Origin: Xenorhabdus miraniensis
Lineage (GTDB): Bacteria > Pseudomonadota > Gammaproteobacteria > Enterobacterales > Enterobacteriaceae
Length of the DNA stretch: 64,000 nt
Assembly (NCBI RefSeq): GCF_002632615.1
Contig: NZ_NITZ01000008.1
Coordinates: 138,579-202,578 of the forward strand
Reading direction: 5' to 3'
Positions 21,001-28,834 of the stretch are shown piece after piece (the first letter of the stretch is position 1; each line of letters starts with the position of its first letter). Under the pieces are notes generated by a model, which did no database searches, was not told where the DNA came from, and was given only the letters and a program-made list of their open reading frames with translations. A program made the position numbers and the translations under genes.

Positions 21001-24000
21001 GCCCATAAACTCGACCACAGTGATAGCAATGTGCTGATCCTGCCGGGTACACCGAAATCTTACATCAGGTACGAATACATGATACTCCCTGGCGCAACTA
21101 CGCGTCATGATACGGGTTTCGATGTGATTCGCAGGCTCGAAAAGGACAAGCGCTTTGACTACGACTTCTACATTTTTCCGAGTGAACAAACGATCCGTAG
21201 GATACATCAGGAGTATGTGAAAACATCGATCGAAGTGATACTCGATCAGAATGACAGGAAACTGATAGTGCCTAAGCTACCCAAGGAACTGCATGGTTAC
21301 CTGAATTACGAGATCAAAGGTGCCGGCGGGAGGTACTTGATCGGGCTGAACAAAGGCACCAAAGTGAAGCTTACGAGCGATGATTCCAAGACGGATGGCA
21401 GTGGTAATATGCCATCGCGCTGGATTATCGATAGCAGCCAGCTTACCGATAAAGATAAAGATATTATCAAGGTCTCGAAAAACCAATTGGAAGTCGGTGG
21501 CGTGGTCGTTGAACTCGATTCATCCCAGAACGGGCAGATACTGGTGGTTAACGGCGATAACGAAGTGCGCGAAGTCGACTTCTCCAAATTGACAACCACA
21601 GTAGTAAGCGAAGATGCGAGCAAATGGAAAGTATCCGGTCAGCAAATTGAGCAGCACCTGAATGATTTGGCTGATGCGCATCAGTTGCATGGGCAGTATG
21701 TGGTCGTGGAGAACTACAAGTACAACGAGCGTGATGTTGGTCGGGCTTTTTACGATGTAACCAAGAAACGGATGCTGTTTACCGATACGACTATCGAACA
21801 GGCCAAACATGCCCAATTGGGGGCGGTGGTTGGTGATTATGCCTATTTCTATGATGCTGACAATGCAGTCGCGTGGCGGGTAGATATTGCCACTGGACAG
21901 GTCAATGCCCAGTTTGAACCATGGTTCAATGACAATGAAGGCAAGATCAGCCATCTATGGCAAGAAGGGAATGACGTCTATCTGGCGCGCCGTTACCGAC
22001 TGAAAGAGAAAGAAGCGGAATTAAGCTATCGGATTATCGGTGATCGAATGGAGTTAGTCAGTGCAGTCGGGGATGATGATCTGCTCCAGCTTTCGGCGCG
22101 TACTGCCCAGCATAGTCGTGATCTTAAGTACGTATTCCGAGGCTATGAGAGTAATCGTACTCCGCGTGAAACTCTGAAATATACGTTAGGTACACGGATA
22201 ATCCAGCCAACTAGAGAGGGTGCAGAGTTGGTCACCGTATTCGGCAAGGATGCGGCCGGTGTAGCGCACCGTTACTGGATACGTACCAGCGATGGCACGC
22301 TGATCAAGCCAAATCTGGCACCACCGAAAGAACAGACCCTGGACTTTACAGGAGTCGAACAGAACCGCAGTGCATGGCAGATCCCTGCCGATCTCGTATT
22401 AGCAGGCAGTATTTCCCGGCCTTCTGACACGGAAGTGTTCTTCTTCTACAGTAGGAAGGAAAAGGCTCTATTCCGTCAAGAAGGCTCAGGTCAGGTAATG
22501 CTTAATGCTAACCGTCCTACAGCATTGCGCGTCAGCACTCCACCATTGGCGAATGTGGTCAACCTGGAGGGTAACTTGATTGCTGTCACCGAGGATGGTC
22601 GTGTGGCTCAGCTTAATGATCAAGGGAGGCTGAGTTATGAAGCGGTCAACGAGCATTGGCTTAAGGGACGAACACACTGGTGGAAGGCGTTGAGCAACGT
22701 CACCGATGGCAGCGCTACTCTGGCTGTGTTTGGGGTCAAAGGTTCTGATGGCAAAAGCCTGCTTCCGGTGTGGTACCACACCGGGCAGGTGGTGGTGGCT
22801 TCGGCGGAACTGCAAGGCAAATCACTGCAATTTCTGGGATTTGAAGCGAATGGTACCTCCGCCCGGCTTTTCGAGCCTGAAAGCGGTCAGTTGTATCTTC
22901 AGCCCGTCATGACTGACGATGCGTTGGCCGCCGCCTTTGGGACTGACCAAGTGCTTAACATCTCGGCGCAACTTCCCACTGCCCGCGAATTAATGTCTGG
23001 AGTGCATTTCAAAGCGGTGCAACAGGTCGATGTCGGCATACGCCTGACCACGGACAAAGGCGAAATCTTGTTGCGAACCAATAATGGTGAATTGCGGTTA
23101 GTTGGTGTTGATGAAAGCTGGAAGCAGAGCAATATGCCCCATTTGTCACAAGCACTGACTAAACTTGCGAATCAGTGGCAGCAGGATAAAGGCGTACTGA
23201 CCTTGCAGGACAGCAATATGCGAAGTTGGTTCGATATTGACAGTGGTCAGATATTTTCAGGTAATGGAATCCCTGCCTCGAACAATCTGCGCTTTATAGG
23301 CACCAATGTAAAAAATCAGACGGCATATGTGTATAACCAGACTTCTCAGAAGTTATATGAAATCAATGGCAGCAGGGTAAAAGGGCTCAATAGTTTCACT
23401 GGAATGGAACGCATCAATTCGTCCCTGATACTTCAAGGAGGGAAGAAGTCTGATGACAATCTGACGCTACCGCTCATTGATGGTGTTGATAGTCTGGTGC
23501 TACATGGTGGGGCGGGTGGAGATACCTATCGACTCAATAAGGAGATGTGGAACCACTACCGTGCGGTAATCATCGATAATGACGATCCGAATCAAACCTT
23601 GGATCGCTTGTGTTTACCGATAGCCAATCCGGAGAGCATCTTGGTGAACCGATACGATGATGATCTGATGTTGACTGATACCAGTAATGGTACGGCATTG
23701 ATAGTGCGTCAGGTATTTGGCAGCAAAGCTGAGGAACATCAGCATCTGCACATCAATCTGGAAGGCGCTTCGTCGTTCATCAATGTGGAGCACTTAGTTA
23801 AGAGCATAAGTAAACAGGATAATATCAATGGAGCGTTGATGGATTTGTCCTGGGCCAGCGGGCAATCAGCCATAACGGCTAACGCAGTGACCACTGATTC
23901 AGAAGCTCAAAATCGGAGTCTGGCGAATTTGATTGGGGCTATGGCCTCATTCCCTGATGTCGGCAGTTCCCACGAAAACCTGCTGCAAGGTTTTAAGCCT

Positions 24001-24054
24001 GCCAAGGCCGAACAGCAGTTTTTTTCGCCTGATTTCAATTCAGTTATAATATAA
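15034..24054 (+). CDS. Mcf-like giant toxin: internal cysteine protease plus TcdA/TcdB-type pore domain
   Basis: The 3006-residue protein resembles the Mcf/FitD insecticidal toxins of Photorhabdus and Pseudomonas in size and layout (Mcf1 is about 2930). In order: a large N-terminal effector region (1 to about 1190) with no motif I recognise; a coiled coil (about 1195-1255); a cysteine-protease-like domain with Cys1397 in GGRCYPL, His1486 in RNHAMM and Asp1505 in YFYDPNVG, spacing and contexts like the YopT/C58 triad; a TcdA/TcdB-type pore-forming domain whose glycine-rich hydrophobic helices lie at about 1800-1890; a long beta-rich C-terminal part likely to bind receptors; and one RTX-like GGAGGDTYRL at about 2820. 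There is no signal peptide. In Mcf1 the protease cuts the toxin inside host cells, and I infer the same here. Start ATG 15034 follows AAAGGA. The gene is visibly GC-richer than its surroundings, so was probably acquired. Confidence 0.85.
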   Translation: MTSMSKDFTHLLNTLIDRQIMASGRQTEWFNMSPDERSDYIRQVDERLQEMQQSTLSVLAAQYFQMQDTPVSVDDQLQMLQQRRQQMNNKSNTPAINAYKQQLDRDIRLYQRQQAAMQHFESTWDKALTMLSPGKPLNAQTLSEGVADKQAKLDTNIQRLEQQLATQVADSTFTPKYVTLFSELQAYKDVNARYNTWLNVPAAQKAAALSALTTVPRASDDLPVNISLLMMEERPGYIRMNVALVNASTDGRFKDFFLENGRLVVPTNGVLNFSFGTAARSLAWQQQYRLKSEPPSFRSPTYAPIRSVLVKTEFVEKCFASYLVSESTLREGFKAQLLSDGHKMLLTNVDRKVPNQIGVQVSGQSLNTTITREVPLPGALSDLINQNADISSFQTIGLEGFRQNSYHPDRDGLFVNIHELERSVGFAGRQYLLEMPQGKTPSKTYLSATPFVVMSVDGDKMSSSHLSKAQTAELYQYNAAFFEKLDQLRDDGAKASRLFKGSSERTAFEQQLVRLLERNHITPAGVLESEYTYDRMRDIKGNNLNKVLWEQAFAASVWQSVDNDPLLFELAASLVKNPAVDKILQGGYVQNDIAQAKKLLVPLYEQWRIQAIEAETQRVASANAAQHPSNPKKQVFDQVAVERSLDGKLLTLLLAGPKGLESDDVQLRLTVKKALLSHEGRSLRKQALFHVLRPVADGLSKTAVPVNPHAELGAGKVMINNRLNQPDPYLILNTSPEELAYHDGSYLIKDDKYRSYNQFRSDVKHDATRYMNDLDTPFMGGISGTTQTVSNVLPELFGGTLSVKQYWQFQMANAAFMIRNGYHSFFETFYVAARYEPEGADSIGKDILRMFDKYRAEGSKRALQGELYDGVMARVLPIVNQGLSAADEFHPPRFTQIGPMPALLGQAVKDLQLKTGLPSLGAGFEFREGSANIQQFANNPKLFAKSNTISAEALVGAGQLPAEGRAQLVKIKAGLYEVEYSAQSTNDVVEKETNSVPAYFLGYNGANQDNTLPAYIDIPKHAAPGSFLFTGSLSGSSVVVTNLDENTYRVYHDGRVNSSLLYDNVVMAVDYKDYQVAGTVEGFATTYMQYINDEWQLVSQRQEYQRDGQMLWPRLRNGEEPILIQIADNQRAKHNQIQFATYRESIHQKLKKIATQFGITSEGVSDKAYEAGEFSPHHPAIAAWIELCDEIQAKITTDTQKLVDKRDELYKTWSSTRDEQIKQLNITLEFYKEQYDSVLREVLSVEQSWLWQQIKSKNGIDAVLQINDTSIQGGGRERKNSLGERYAIAEAYQQRWPSPGFIDGLSNFQDISIPGFNDKMSVLEMKSLFLDSQLTPKQRGALSGRIAETSQAEYIDKVLKQTAVFSENFQRAGSSFSQLAPQDFYLSLVGDVSGGRCYPLVRAMAVAVANSGKAGINRLVEKLFLAAASPQEGSSILLKNSLAKLHSNVEAVQALTARGKFTLQNVVSLLKEKTGTSMFALNTRNHAMMVGVTIGDEGRRYYFYDPNVGIFAFNNSDNFFQAINKHLVKRKMAVYYGSLGSESNPEFNLMEIDPDKMARVSLGNGLDVADLSSTDELATVIEQRQWVKQTVIAQEKITKDAQLRTALVTLDAEQWGAKFDESITRLAQENKLDQHWMPIIGNTEETKEGHYRVQFINRDRPEEIRWVNSNDATFVEFRRFVDEHMSTLGQHFTLKNGQIQPKGGVSEGAPIDGLNAGFAVQTLIQWFADKNRHDAAHGIASPDLATALKIHSYLNYAQMVHSGLNDVAKVTELVTTALRGGVVGAKTSLNEFSSALAHTANEGVGLLLGGAFVGLDAYELAHAETDTQKAVYGTQLAFDSASFVTGAAGVGAGLVGASTTAAVLGGAGVILGGLAVGFTALAQAFGAVAEDAKAVGCYFDMLDKAYKDHGYRYDNEKGVLIPLPGAVIKTLDLRNGQIGFDSQYIYRTHSGSTGSGEINYFFWVGDFPKMVHDRKQAIEVRSGIGYKETAHKLDHSDSNVLILPGTPKSYIRYEYMILPGATTRHDTGFDVIRRLEKDKRFDYDFYIFPSEQTIRRIHQEYVKTSIEVILDQNDRKLIVPKLPKELHGYLNYEIKGAGGRYLIGLNKGTKVKLTSDDSKTDGSGNMPSRWIIDSSQLTDKDKDIIKVSKNQLEVGGVVVELDSSQNGQILVVNGDNEVREVDFSKLTTTVVSEDASKWKVSGQQIEQHLNDLADAHQLHGQYVVVENYKYNERDVGRAFYDVTKKRMLFTDTTIEQAKHAQLGAVVGDYAYFYDADNAVAWRVDIATGQVNAQFEPWFNDNEGKISHLWQEGNDVYLARRYRLKEKEAELSYRIIGDRMELVSAVGDDDLLQLSARTAQHSRDLKYVFRGYESNRTPRETLKYTLGTRIIQPTREGAELVTVFGKDAAGVAHRYWIRTSDGTLIKPNLAPPKEQTLDFTGVEQNRSAWQIPADLVLAGSISRPSDTEVFFFYSRKEKALFRQEGSGQVMLNANRPTALRVSTPPLANVVNLEGNLIAVTEDGRVAQLNDQGRLSYEAVNEHWLKGRTHWWKALSNVTDGSATLAVFGVKGSDGKSLLPVWYHTGQVVVASAELQGKSLQFLGFEANGTSARLFEPESGQLYLQPVMTDDALAAAFGTDQVLNISAQLPTARELMSGVHFKAVQQVDVGIRLTTDKGEILLRTNNGELRLVGVDESWKQSNMPHLSQALTKLANQWQQDKGVLTLQDSNMRSWFDIDSGQIFSGNGIPASNNLRFIGTNVKNQTAYVYNQTSQKLYEINGSRVKGLNSFTGMERINSSLILQGGKKSDDNLTLPLIDGVDSLVLHGGAGGDTYRLNKEMWNHYRAVIIDNDDPNQTLDRLCLPIANPESILVNRYDDDLMLTDTSNGTALIVRQVFGSKAEEHQHLHINLEGASSFINVEHLVKSISKQDNINGALMDLSWASGQSAITANAVTTDSEAQNRSLANLIGAMASFPDVGSSHENLLQGFKPAKAEQQFFSPDFNSVII

Positions 24055-24065
24055 GGACGAAAATA

Positions 24066-24095
24066 ACAAGAGAGGTTAATTGCCTCTCTTGTTTC
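24066..24095 (+). terminator. Terminator of the toxin gene
   Basis: ACAAGAGAGG (24066-24075) pairs with CCTCTCTTGT (24083-24092) around a 7-base loop, followed by TTTC, beginning 12 bases after the toxin stop. The T-run is short but the stem is perfect. Confidence 0.7.
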
Positions 24096-24245
24096 AAATT
24101 GCTGACAAAGTGCTGGTGTTCTGCTCATGAAAAACCGGGCACTTTTTTTTGGACGGTTCCAGATTACAGCTCCATCTTTGGCGTATTCGGTTTTGCTGGC
24201 CAGAGATGTCAGAGGATATTCACCCAAGCGATAGAGGTACTTGTC

Positions 24246-25388
24246 ATGAAAATTGTGATTGCTCCTGATTCATTTAAGGAAAGCCTGAGCGCTTTACAAG
24301 TGGCGCAAGCAATAGAGCAGGGATTTCAGGAAATTTTCCCGCAGGCGGATTACATCAAGTTACCGATGGCGGATGGTGGGGAAGGAACAGTGGAATCACT
24401 GGTTGCGGCAACAGGGGGAAAATATATTACATGTACCGTTACCGATCCGTTGGGGCAACCTGTTGAAGCATTTTTCGGTCTATTGGGTGATGGAAAGACG
24501 GCGGTGATTGAAATGGCTGCTGCTTCGGGTTTGCATTTGGTGCCGGCAGAACAGCGTAACCCTTTGATAACGACAAGCTATGGCACGGGCGAGCTTATTC
24601 TGGCTGCATTGGATCATGGGGCACAGAAACTGATTTTAGGCATTGGCGGCAGTGCGACCAACGATGGTGGTGCAGGTATGATGCAGGCACTTGGGGCAAA
24701 TCTATTGGATGGGGATGGCCGAACCCTGCCATTTGGCGGTGCAGCGTTAACTCGCCTGGAAAGAATCGATTTAACAGATCTTGACCCTCGCCTTAGTCAA
24801 ATTGAATTCACCGTGGCTTGTGATGTGAATAATCCGCTATGTGGAGAATCAGGCGCCTCAGCGGTGTTTGGCCCACAAAAAGGGGCAACGCCGGAGATGG
24901 TGAAAGCGTTGGATTCTGCATTGCTTCATTATGGGATGAAGATTGAATCGCTAACAGGCAAAAACGTGATTGATGAAGCAGGCGCGGGAGCGGCTGGAGG
25001 CATGGGGGCTTCTTTGCTGGGTTGCCTTGGAGCGAAATTGCAGTCAGGTATTGAGATTGTTGTCGATACCCTGAAATTGGAAGAGGCAGTTCAGGGGGCA
25101 GATTTGGTCATTACGGGAGAAGGTCGTATAGATAAGCAGACGATACAGGGTAAGACGCCGATTGGCGTTGCTAAAGTTGCCAAAAAATTTGGTATTCCGA
25201 CGATCGCTCTAGTGGGTGGAATGAGCCAAGATTACTCTGTCGTGCATCAACATGGGTTGGATGCAGTATTTTCCATCGTACCGGGAGCTTGCTCTCTGTC
25301 AGATGCTCTTACCAATGGTGCCGATAACTTGCAGGTAACGGCACGTAATGTTGCGGCGGTTTGGGCTATATCTCATCAAAAGGCATAA
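24246..25388 (+). CDS. Glycerate 2-kinase (GarK/GlxK family)
   Basis: The 380-residue product matches the glycerate kinase family 1 (E. coli GarK and GlxK, 381 residues). It phosphorylates D-glycerate to 2-phosphoglycerate with ATP, feeding glycolate, glucarate or tartronate breakdown into glycolysis. The N-terminus MKIVIAPDSFKESLSA, the ADGGEGT motif at about 40, the GIGGSATNDGG block at about 130 and the GEGRIDKQT motif at about 290 are all conserved. ATG 24246 is chosen because the family sequence begins there; the frame is open further upstream but without similarity. It stands alone, between the toxin and the convergent carbapenem operon. Which paralogue it represents cannot be told. Confidence 0.92.
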   Translation: MKIVIAPDSFKESLSALQVAQAIEQGFQEIFPQADYIKLPMADGGEGTVESLVAATGGKYITCTVTDPLGQPVEAFFGLLGDGKTAVIEMAAASGLHLVPAEQRNPLITTSYGTGELILAALDHGAQKLILGIGGSATNDGGAGMMQALGANLLDGDGRTLPFGGAALTRLERIDLTDLDPRLSQIEFTVACDVNNPLCGESGASAVFGPQKGATPEMVKALDSALLHYGMKIESLTGKNVIDEAGAGAAGGMGASLLGCLGAKLQSGIEIVVDTLKLEEAVQGADLVITGEGRIDKQTIQGKTPIGVAKVAKKFGIPTIALVGGMSQDYSVVHQHGLDAVFSIVPGACSLSDALTNGADNLQVTARNVAAVWAISHQKA

Positions 25389-25453
25389 AAATCAGTTTAA
25401 AATAGTGTATTGAATGTTGTCCTTTATAAAGGAGAGATTGCTGGATTATTCCT

Positions 25454-26002
25454 TTAATAAAGTAAATCAAGTTGAGTTGGTTCATCAGTTATTTCTATAA
25501 CCCCTGAACTCATTTTTTCAAATTCAACTCGATATTTTGCTACGTTAATTCCCGTAACAATATTATCCAAATAAGAATATGCAACTCTGACTGATTTATT
25601 TTTAGCCCATTCAGGCAATGACTCTATATAATAATTAAAAATAATAAATCCTTTTTTTTCGTCTATATGAGTAATACTTTCAATATTTTTCACTATGATT
25701 CTACCATAACAGAAATCACCACTCCTTTTAAATTCCTTTGAACCTAACAGGGTTAAAAACCATACTTTATTATGGCCTTCAATACTGGATTTCACTAATC
25801 CTGCATCAACAAGAGATTCCATCTTTGCATTAATCCAGACAGAACTGCCATTTTTAACTGAAACAGGCCACTGGGTTTCACCAAGACATAAAGGTGTTTG
25901 ATTATCAAGTTTTTTTTGTATTTTATCCATATATTCATAGTTATTAATAGCATAACAAAGAACAGATGAAAACGATAATAAAATAAAAATAATAAACCTC
26001 AT
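25454..26002 (-). CDS. carH: Exported protein in carH position of the carbapenem operon
   Basis: The 182-residue protein has a signal peptide (about 1-18, RFIIFILLSFSSVLCYA) and so should act in the periplasm. I do not recognise a domain in the mature part, which has a winged-helix-like feel around residues 45-90 (TQWPVSVKNGSSVWINAKME) and one Cys pair (Cys39, Cys98). It is the last gene of the car operon and overlaps carG by 4 bases (start 26002, carG stop 25999). In Pectobacterium the operon ends carF-carG-carH; the name here is by position. A role in self-protection or export is possible, but not shown by the sequence. Confidence 0.6.
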   Translation of the reverse strand: MRFIIFILLSFSSVLCYAINNYEYMDKIQKKLDNQTPLCLGETQWPVSVKNGSSVWINAKMESLVDAGLVKSSIEGHNKVWFLTLLGSKEFKRSGDFCYGRIIVKNIESITHIDEKKGFIIFNYYIESLPEWAKNKSVRVAYSYLDNIVTGINVAKYRVEFEKMSSGVIEITDEPTQLDLLY

Positions 26003-26544
26003 AAGCCTCCCTCCAAATTAAATTCCATAAAAGCTTCATCGACACTTTTATATTTATTTTTAGTAATATAAGAACTGGTATAATCCCAGTAAAAAATAGA
26101 AACACCTGGTACTTCATGATTAGTTTTTATATCATATCTGCTAAATTTAACAGGTAACTCATCAAAAACGTTATCATTTGTTAATTTATCATATATTTTA
26201 TGGGCAATAACTATATAGTAATATCCTTTTTCTTTACGTAACTCGTAATCAGTTATTTTTATGGGCGATGCCGATAAACGGAAATCAAACCAAGTAAAAC
26301 CTACATCATGTGGAATAGGAACAATATTATAATTCCCATTTTTATTTTTTATGAAAATAGTTAAAGTATTACTAGGGTGAGAAGTATTATTATCAAATTC
26401 GGCATGAAAAATGACATCTTTTATGCCATCACCATTCAAATCTATAAAATTTACACCATCCTTAAGCGCAACCTTAGAGCTACCATGAGCAAAAAAGTTG
26501 AATGATAAAAAGATTAATAGTATAAAAAATATTTTAATTTTCAA
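25999..26544 (-). CDS. carG: Periplasmic carbapenem self-resistance protein, CarG family
   Basis: The 181-residue protein has a signal peptide (about 1-21, IKIFFILLIFLSFNFFAHG) and a mature part beginning with an FG-GAP/EF-hand-like motif (FIDLNGDGIKDVIFHAEFDN). This layout, together with the SFTW/DFRLSAS and YYWDYTSSYI blocks, fits the CarG family as I know it. In Pectobacterium, CarF and CarG are periplasmic proteins that protect the producer from its own carbapenem by a route that is not a beta-lactamase. It overlaps carF by 11 bases upstream and carH by 4 downstream, so the three are translationally coupled. Confidence 0.78.
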   Translation of the reverse strand: MKIKIFFILLIFLSFNFFAHGSSKVALKDGVNFIDLNGDGIKDVIFHAEFDNNTSHPSNTLTIFIKNKNGNYNIVPIPHDVGFTWFDFRLSASPIKITDYELRKEKGYYYIVIAHKIYDKLTNDNVFDELPVKFSRYDIKTNHEVPGVSIFYWDYTSSYITKNKYKSVDEAFMEFNLEGGL

Positions 26545-27382
26545 TTATATGGCTCCTGGCTAACCTAAATCCGATATCAGGCATAAAAAATCCTGCGCTA
26601 TGGTTATCACAACTTACCAAAGTAGTTGAGTGAGAAAGATAACTTCCTCCACAGAAATAATACATTTTAACTTTTCCTAAATTATAACTATCATAAACCC
26701 ATTCAGAAACATTACCACTCATGTCATATAACCCTAAAGCATTGGGTGATAGTTTACCAACAATATTCGTGCCAAAATTATTAGTATTCAATTCAGGATA
26801 CCACGCAACTTTTTTGGCATTATCACTACCAGAATGACGGTATCCATATGTACCAGATTTTAATGCTGGTTTTCCACCTCGTGCAGCGACATGCCATTCA
26901 TTTAGGGTAGGTAAGCGATATCCATTCGCCTGTTTATTTATGAGTATATCTATATCTTTAGCACTTTTTCGGATGGGGGCATTGTTTTTTTGTAAATATA
27001 CTGGTGTTAAGTTTGACTTTTCACTTAACGCATTGGCGAAAATAACAGCATCCAACCACTCAATATTTGTCACAGGATGTTGACCTTCATCCCATTCAGG
27101 AGGAAGGCAGTCTTCATAAGTTGCGCCATTGCAGCCATCATGAAATTCATAACCATTCAAAATTGCCCATTCATATACTTCTTGATACAGAGAATAAGTG
27201 ACTTCATTTTTCAGAATGTAAAAAGAATTTAATTCTACATTTGAATGTGATATGTAATCTTGATTCCCAAAAACAGTGCCAACATAAAAATGCCCACCTT
27301 CAACAAAACTTTCACTAATATTATTATTTGAATACGCTTGAAACGACATAATAAAATATAAAAATGAAATTATATATCGCAT
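26534..27382 (-). CDS. carF: Exported SUMF1/FGE-fold protein in carF position
   Basis: The 282-residue protein starts with a signal peptide (RYIISFLYFIMSFQAYS) and then shows the fold of formylglycine-generating-enzyme-like (SUMF1) proteins: a conserved early segment (FYILKNEVTYSLYQEVYEWA), NIEWLDAVIFANALSEK, YRLPTLNEWHVAARGG, ALGLYDMSGNVSEWVYD and the closing GGSYLSH / IGFRLAR. SUMF1-like domains often bind ligands or cell wall rather than oxidise cysteine. By position it corresponds to carF, which with carG gives intrinsic carbapenem resistance in Pectobacterium. ATG 27382 is chosen because GAGGATAAT precedes it and the signal peptide starts there; an in-frame ATG upstream (27403) is less likely. 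It begins 7 bases after carE. Confidence 0.75.
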   Translation of the reverse strand: MRYIISFLYFIMSFQAYSNNNISESFVEGGHFYVGTVFGNQDYISHSNVELNSFYILKNEVTYSLYQEVYEWAILNGYEFHDGCNGATYEDCLPPEWDEGQHPVTNIEWLDAVIFANALSEKSNLTPVYLQKNNAPIRKSAKDIDILINKQANGYRLPTLNEWHVAARGGKPALKSGTYGYRHSGSDNAKKVAWYPELNTNNFGTNIVGKLSPNALGLYDMSGNVSEWVYDSYNLGKVKMYYFCGGSYLSHSTTLVSCDNHSAGFFMPDIGFRLARSHIIEN

Positions 27383-27389
27383 ATTATCC

Positions 27390-27653
27390 TCATGAAATTT
27401 CAATATTCCCTTTAGGAAATGAGCAGCATGCCAGAATATACCCTAATGAAATATCTTCTCGAGATATTCCTCCAGAATGGTCAAGATGAACCTCACCAGA
27501 AATAAGTTTTATTTTACATTTTCCACAATGCCCAGAAGCACAATGGTATTTTAAATTAATATTGTTTTTGTATGCGCATTGTAAAATTGATTCATGTGAC
27601 TCGATGTCAAATGTATTCTCACCAATTTTTAATTTAAAAATCTCATCTTTCAT
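27390..27653 (-). CDS. carE: 2Fe-2S ferredoxin of carbapenem synthesis (CarE)
   Basis: This 87-residue plant-type ferredoxin has four cluster cysteines: the motif C-x4-C-x2-C in YHCASGHCGKCKI (about residues 37-45) and a distal Cys in ILACCSF. CarE is thought to pass electrons in the later steps of carbapenem formation, in company with CarD and CarC, and is not essential for the basic ring in a reconstituted pathway. It overlaps the end of carD by 4 bases. The gene is as AT-rich as its operon neighbours. Confidence 0.9.
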   Translation of the reverse strand: MKDEIFKLKIGENTFDIESHESILQCAYKNNINLKYHCASGHCGKCKIKLISGEVHLDHSGGISREDISLGYILACCSFPKGNIEIS

Positions 27654-28804
27654 TTAATGCTCCTTCTAATTCTTGATATTATCTCCTTTCTTATGATTGT
27701 ATTTTCTCTCATAAAGGTATCTATAGATACAGCATTTTCATTTATTCTTCTTAACAAATAGGGTAATGATTTATTAAATGGCCCATATGGTAAATATTTA
27801 CATACTTTAGCGCCGCTGTTTACTAAATTAGATGAGATGTGATCTCCAATACCGTATAATTGCCCCATCCAACATGGCTTATGTTTCAACATATCTTCGT
27901 TCAATATGTTTGATATACTTACTTCATTATGAGTGGCAAAGAAAGGAGAGAAAAAACCGATATTTTCGGCAATGTATTTTACTGCAACATTATAGTTATA
28001 ATCTGTTTCTTCTTTTTTTGAAAAGACAGATCCAATTGCTCTTTCATGATTTATAATCTCTTCTTCTAAATATGCACCTCTCACAAGTTTTACTCCTACC
28101 TTAATTTTGTTACCAACTGCAATAACGTGGAGATCTTTTAAAATGCTAAGCGATTCCTTTTTATAACATTGTATGGTTAATGTTATAATTGGTTCTTTTT
28201 TATTATAGTTAATCATGCTATTTATTGCAATTGTATCAACGGCGGATTGTACCCAAGATTGTTCTGCATCAATCATTATACGAACAGACTTCTTATACGC
28301 ATAAGAAAATATTTTCTCATAGCGAGCCAACACCCGTTCCCAAGCATCTGAATTTTCTTCTAAAAATGTCCGGCTTTTTGTTCTTTCTTCATAAATATGA
28401 ATGGCTCCTAATGACGATGGTTTAATAACAACATAAGGTATCTTTTTTTCATTACTGGAAAAGTTAATTAATTTTAGTGTTGACTCAACTGCATCATCAA
28501 AAAATTGTTCATTATTTTCTCCTTCTATTGCGTAATCCAGTACACTGTAAATATTATTTTTACCTAAAAAATTGACAATTTCCTTAGCTTCGGTGAGGGT
28601 TTCACCTCCAAAATAGACGTTGTTTAAAAATTTTGTTATGAATTTTACTTTTCTATTAATTGTGAAATTAACTAACTTTAAAGATATATTCTTTGTGAAT
28701 TTATTTGTAAGTAATAATGTTGCAATGAATTTAAGTAAAAGTGTTAGAGTACTATATCTTGAATATAGTGATATTTTTTCTTGATATTTCAATAAATGCT
28801 CCAT
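27650..28804 (-). CDS. carD: Proline dehydrogenase-like oxidoreductase CarD
   Basis: The 384-residue FAD enzyme belongs to the proline dehydrogenase (PutA-like) family, with a TIM-barrel. Visible signatures include YVVIKPSSLGA at about 130, a MIDAEQSWVQSAVD segment at about 190, the VKLVRGAYLEEE motif at about 255 (the family's RGAYW-type motif) and the C-terminal RRINENA near the substrate site. CarD is proposed to oxidise proline to pyrroline-5-carboxylate and thus supply the substrate for CarB. It follows carC after 44 bases that contain a small hairpin. No strong Shine-Dalgarno is visible before ATG 28804. Confidence 0.9.
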   Translation of the reverse strand: MEHLLKYQEKISLYSRYSTLTLLLKFIATLLLTNKFTKNISLKLVNFTINRKVKFITKFLNNVYFGGETLTEAKEIVNFLGKNNIYSVLDYAIEGENNEQFFDDAVESTLKLINFSSNEKKIPYVVIKPSSLGAIHIYEERTKSRTFLEENSDAWERVLARYEKIFSYAYKKSVRIMIDAEQSWVQSAVDTIAINSMINYNKKEPIITLTIQCYKKESLSILKDLHVIAVGNKIKVGVKLVRGAYLEEEIINHERAIGSVFSKKEETDYNYNVAVKYIAENIGFFSPFFATHNEVSISNILNEDMLKHKPCWMGQLYGIGDHISSNLVNSGAKVCKYLPYGPFNKSLPYLLRRINENAVSIDTFMRENTIIRKEIISRIRRSIK

Positions 28805-28814
28805 TTTTAATTTT

Positions 28815-28834
28815 AGCCGAGCTCATGCCCGGCT
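28815..28834. other. Small hairpin between carC and carD
   Basis: AGCCG (28815-28819) and CGGCT (28830-28834) form a 5-bp GC-rich stem in the 44-base gap between carC and carD. A T-run follows on the plus strand only, so it is not an obvious terminator for the car transcript on the minus strand. It could be an RNA-processing or stabilising element. Confidence 0.4.

Noticed and set aside
15117..23132. Many 60-160-codon antisense and out-of-frame ORFs inside the toxin gene
   Set aside because: They are expected by chance in a GC-richer 9-kb gene; none has a family motif or a ribosome site.
25420..25433. 14-bp perfect palindrome TCCTTTATAAAGGA between glycerate kinase and carH
   Set aside because: It is AT-rich with no loop and may be chance. 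It could help termination but has no T-run in the right place.
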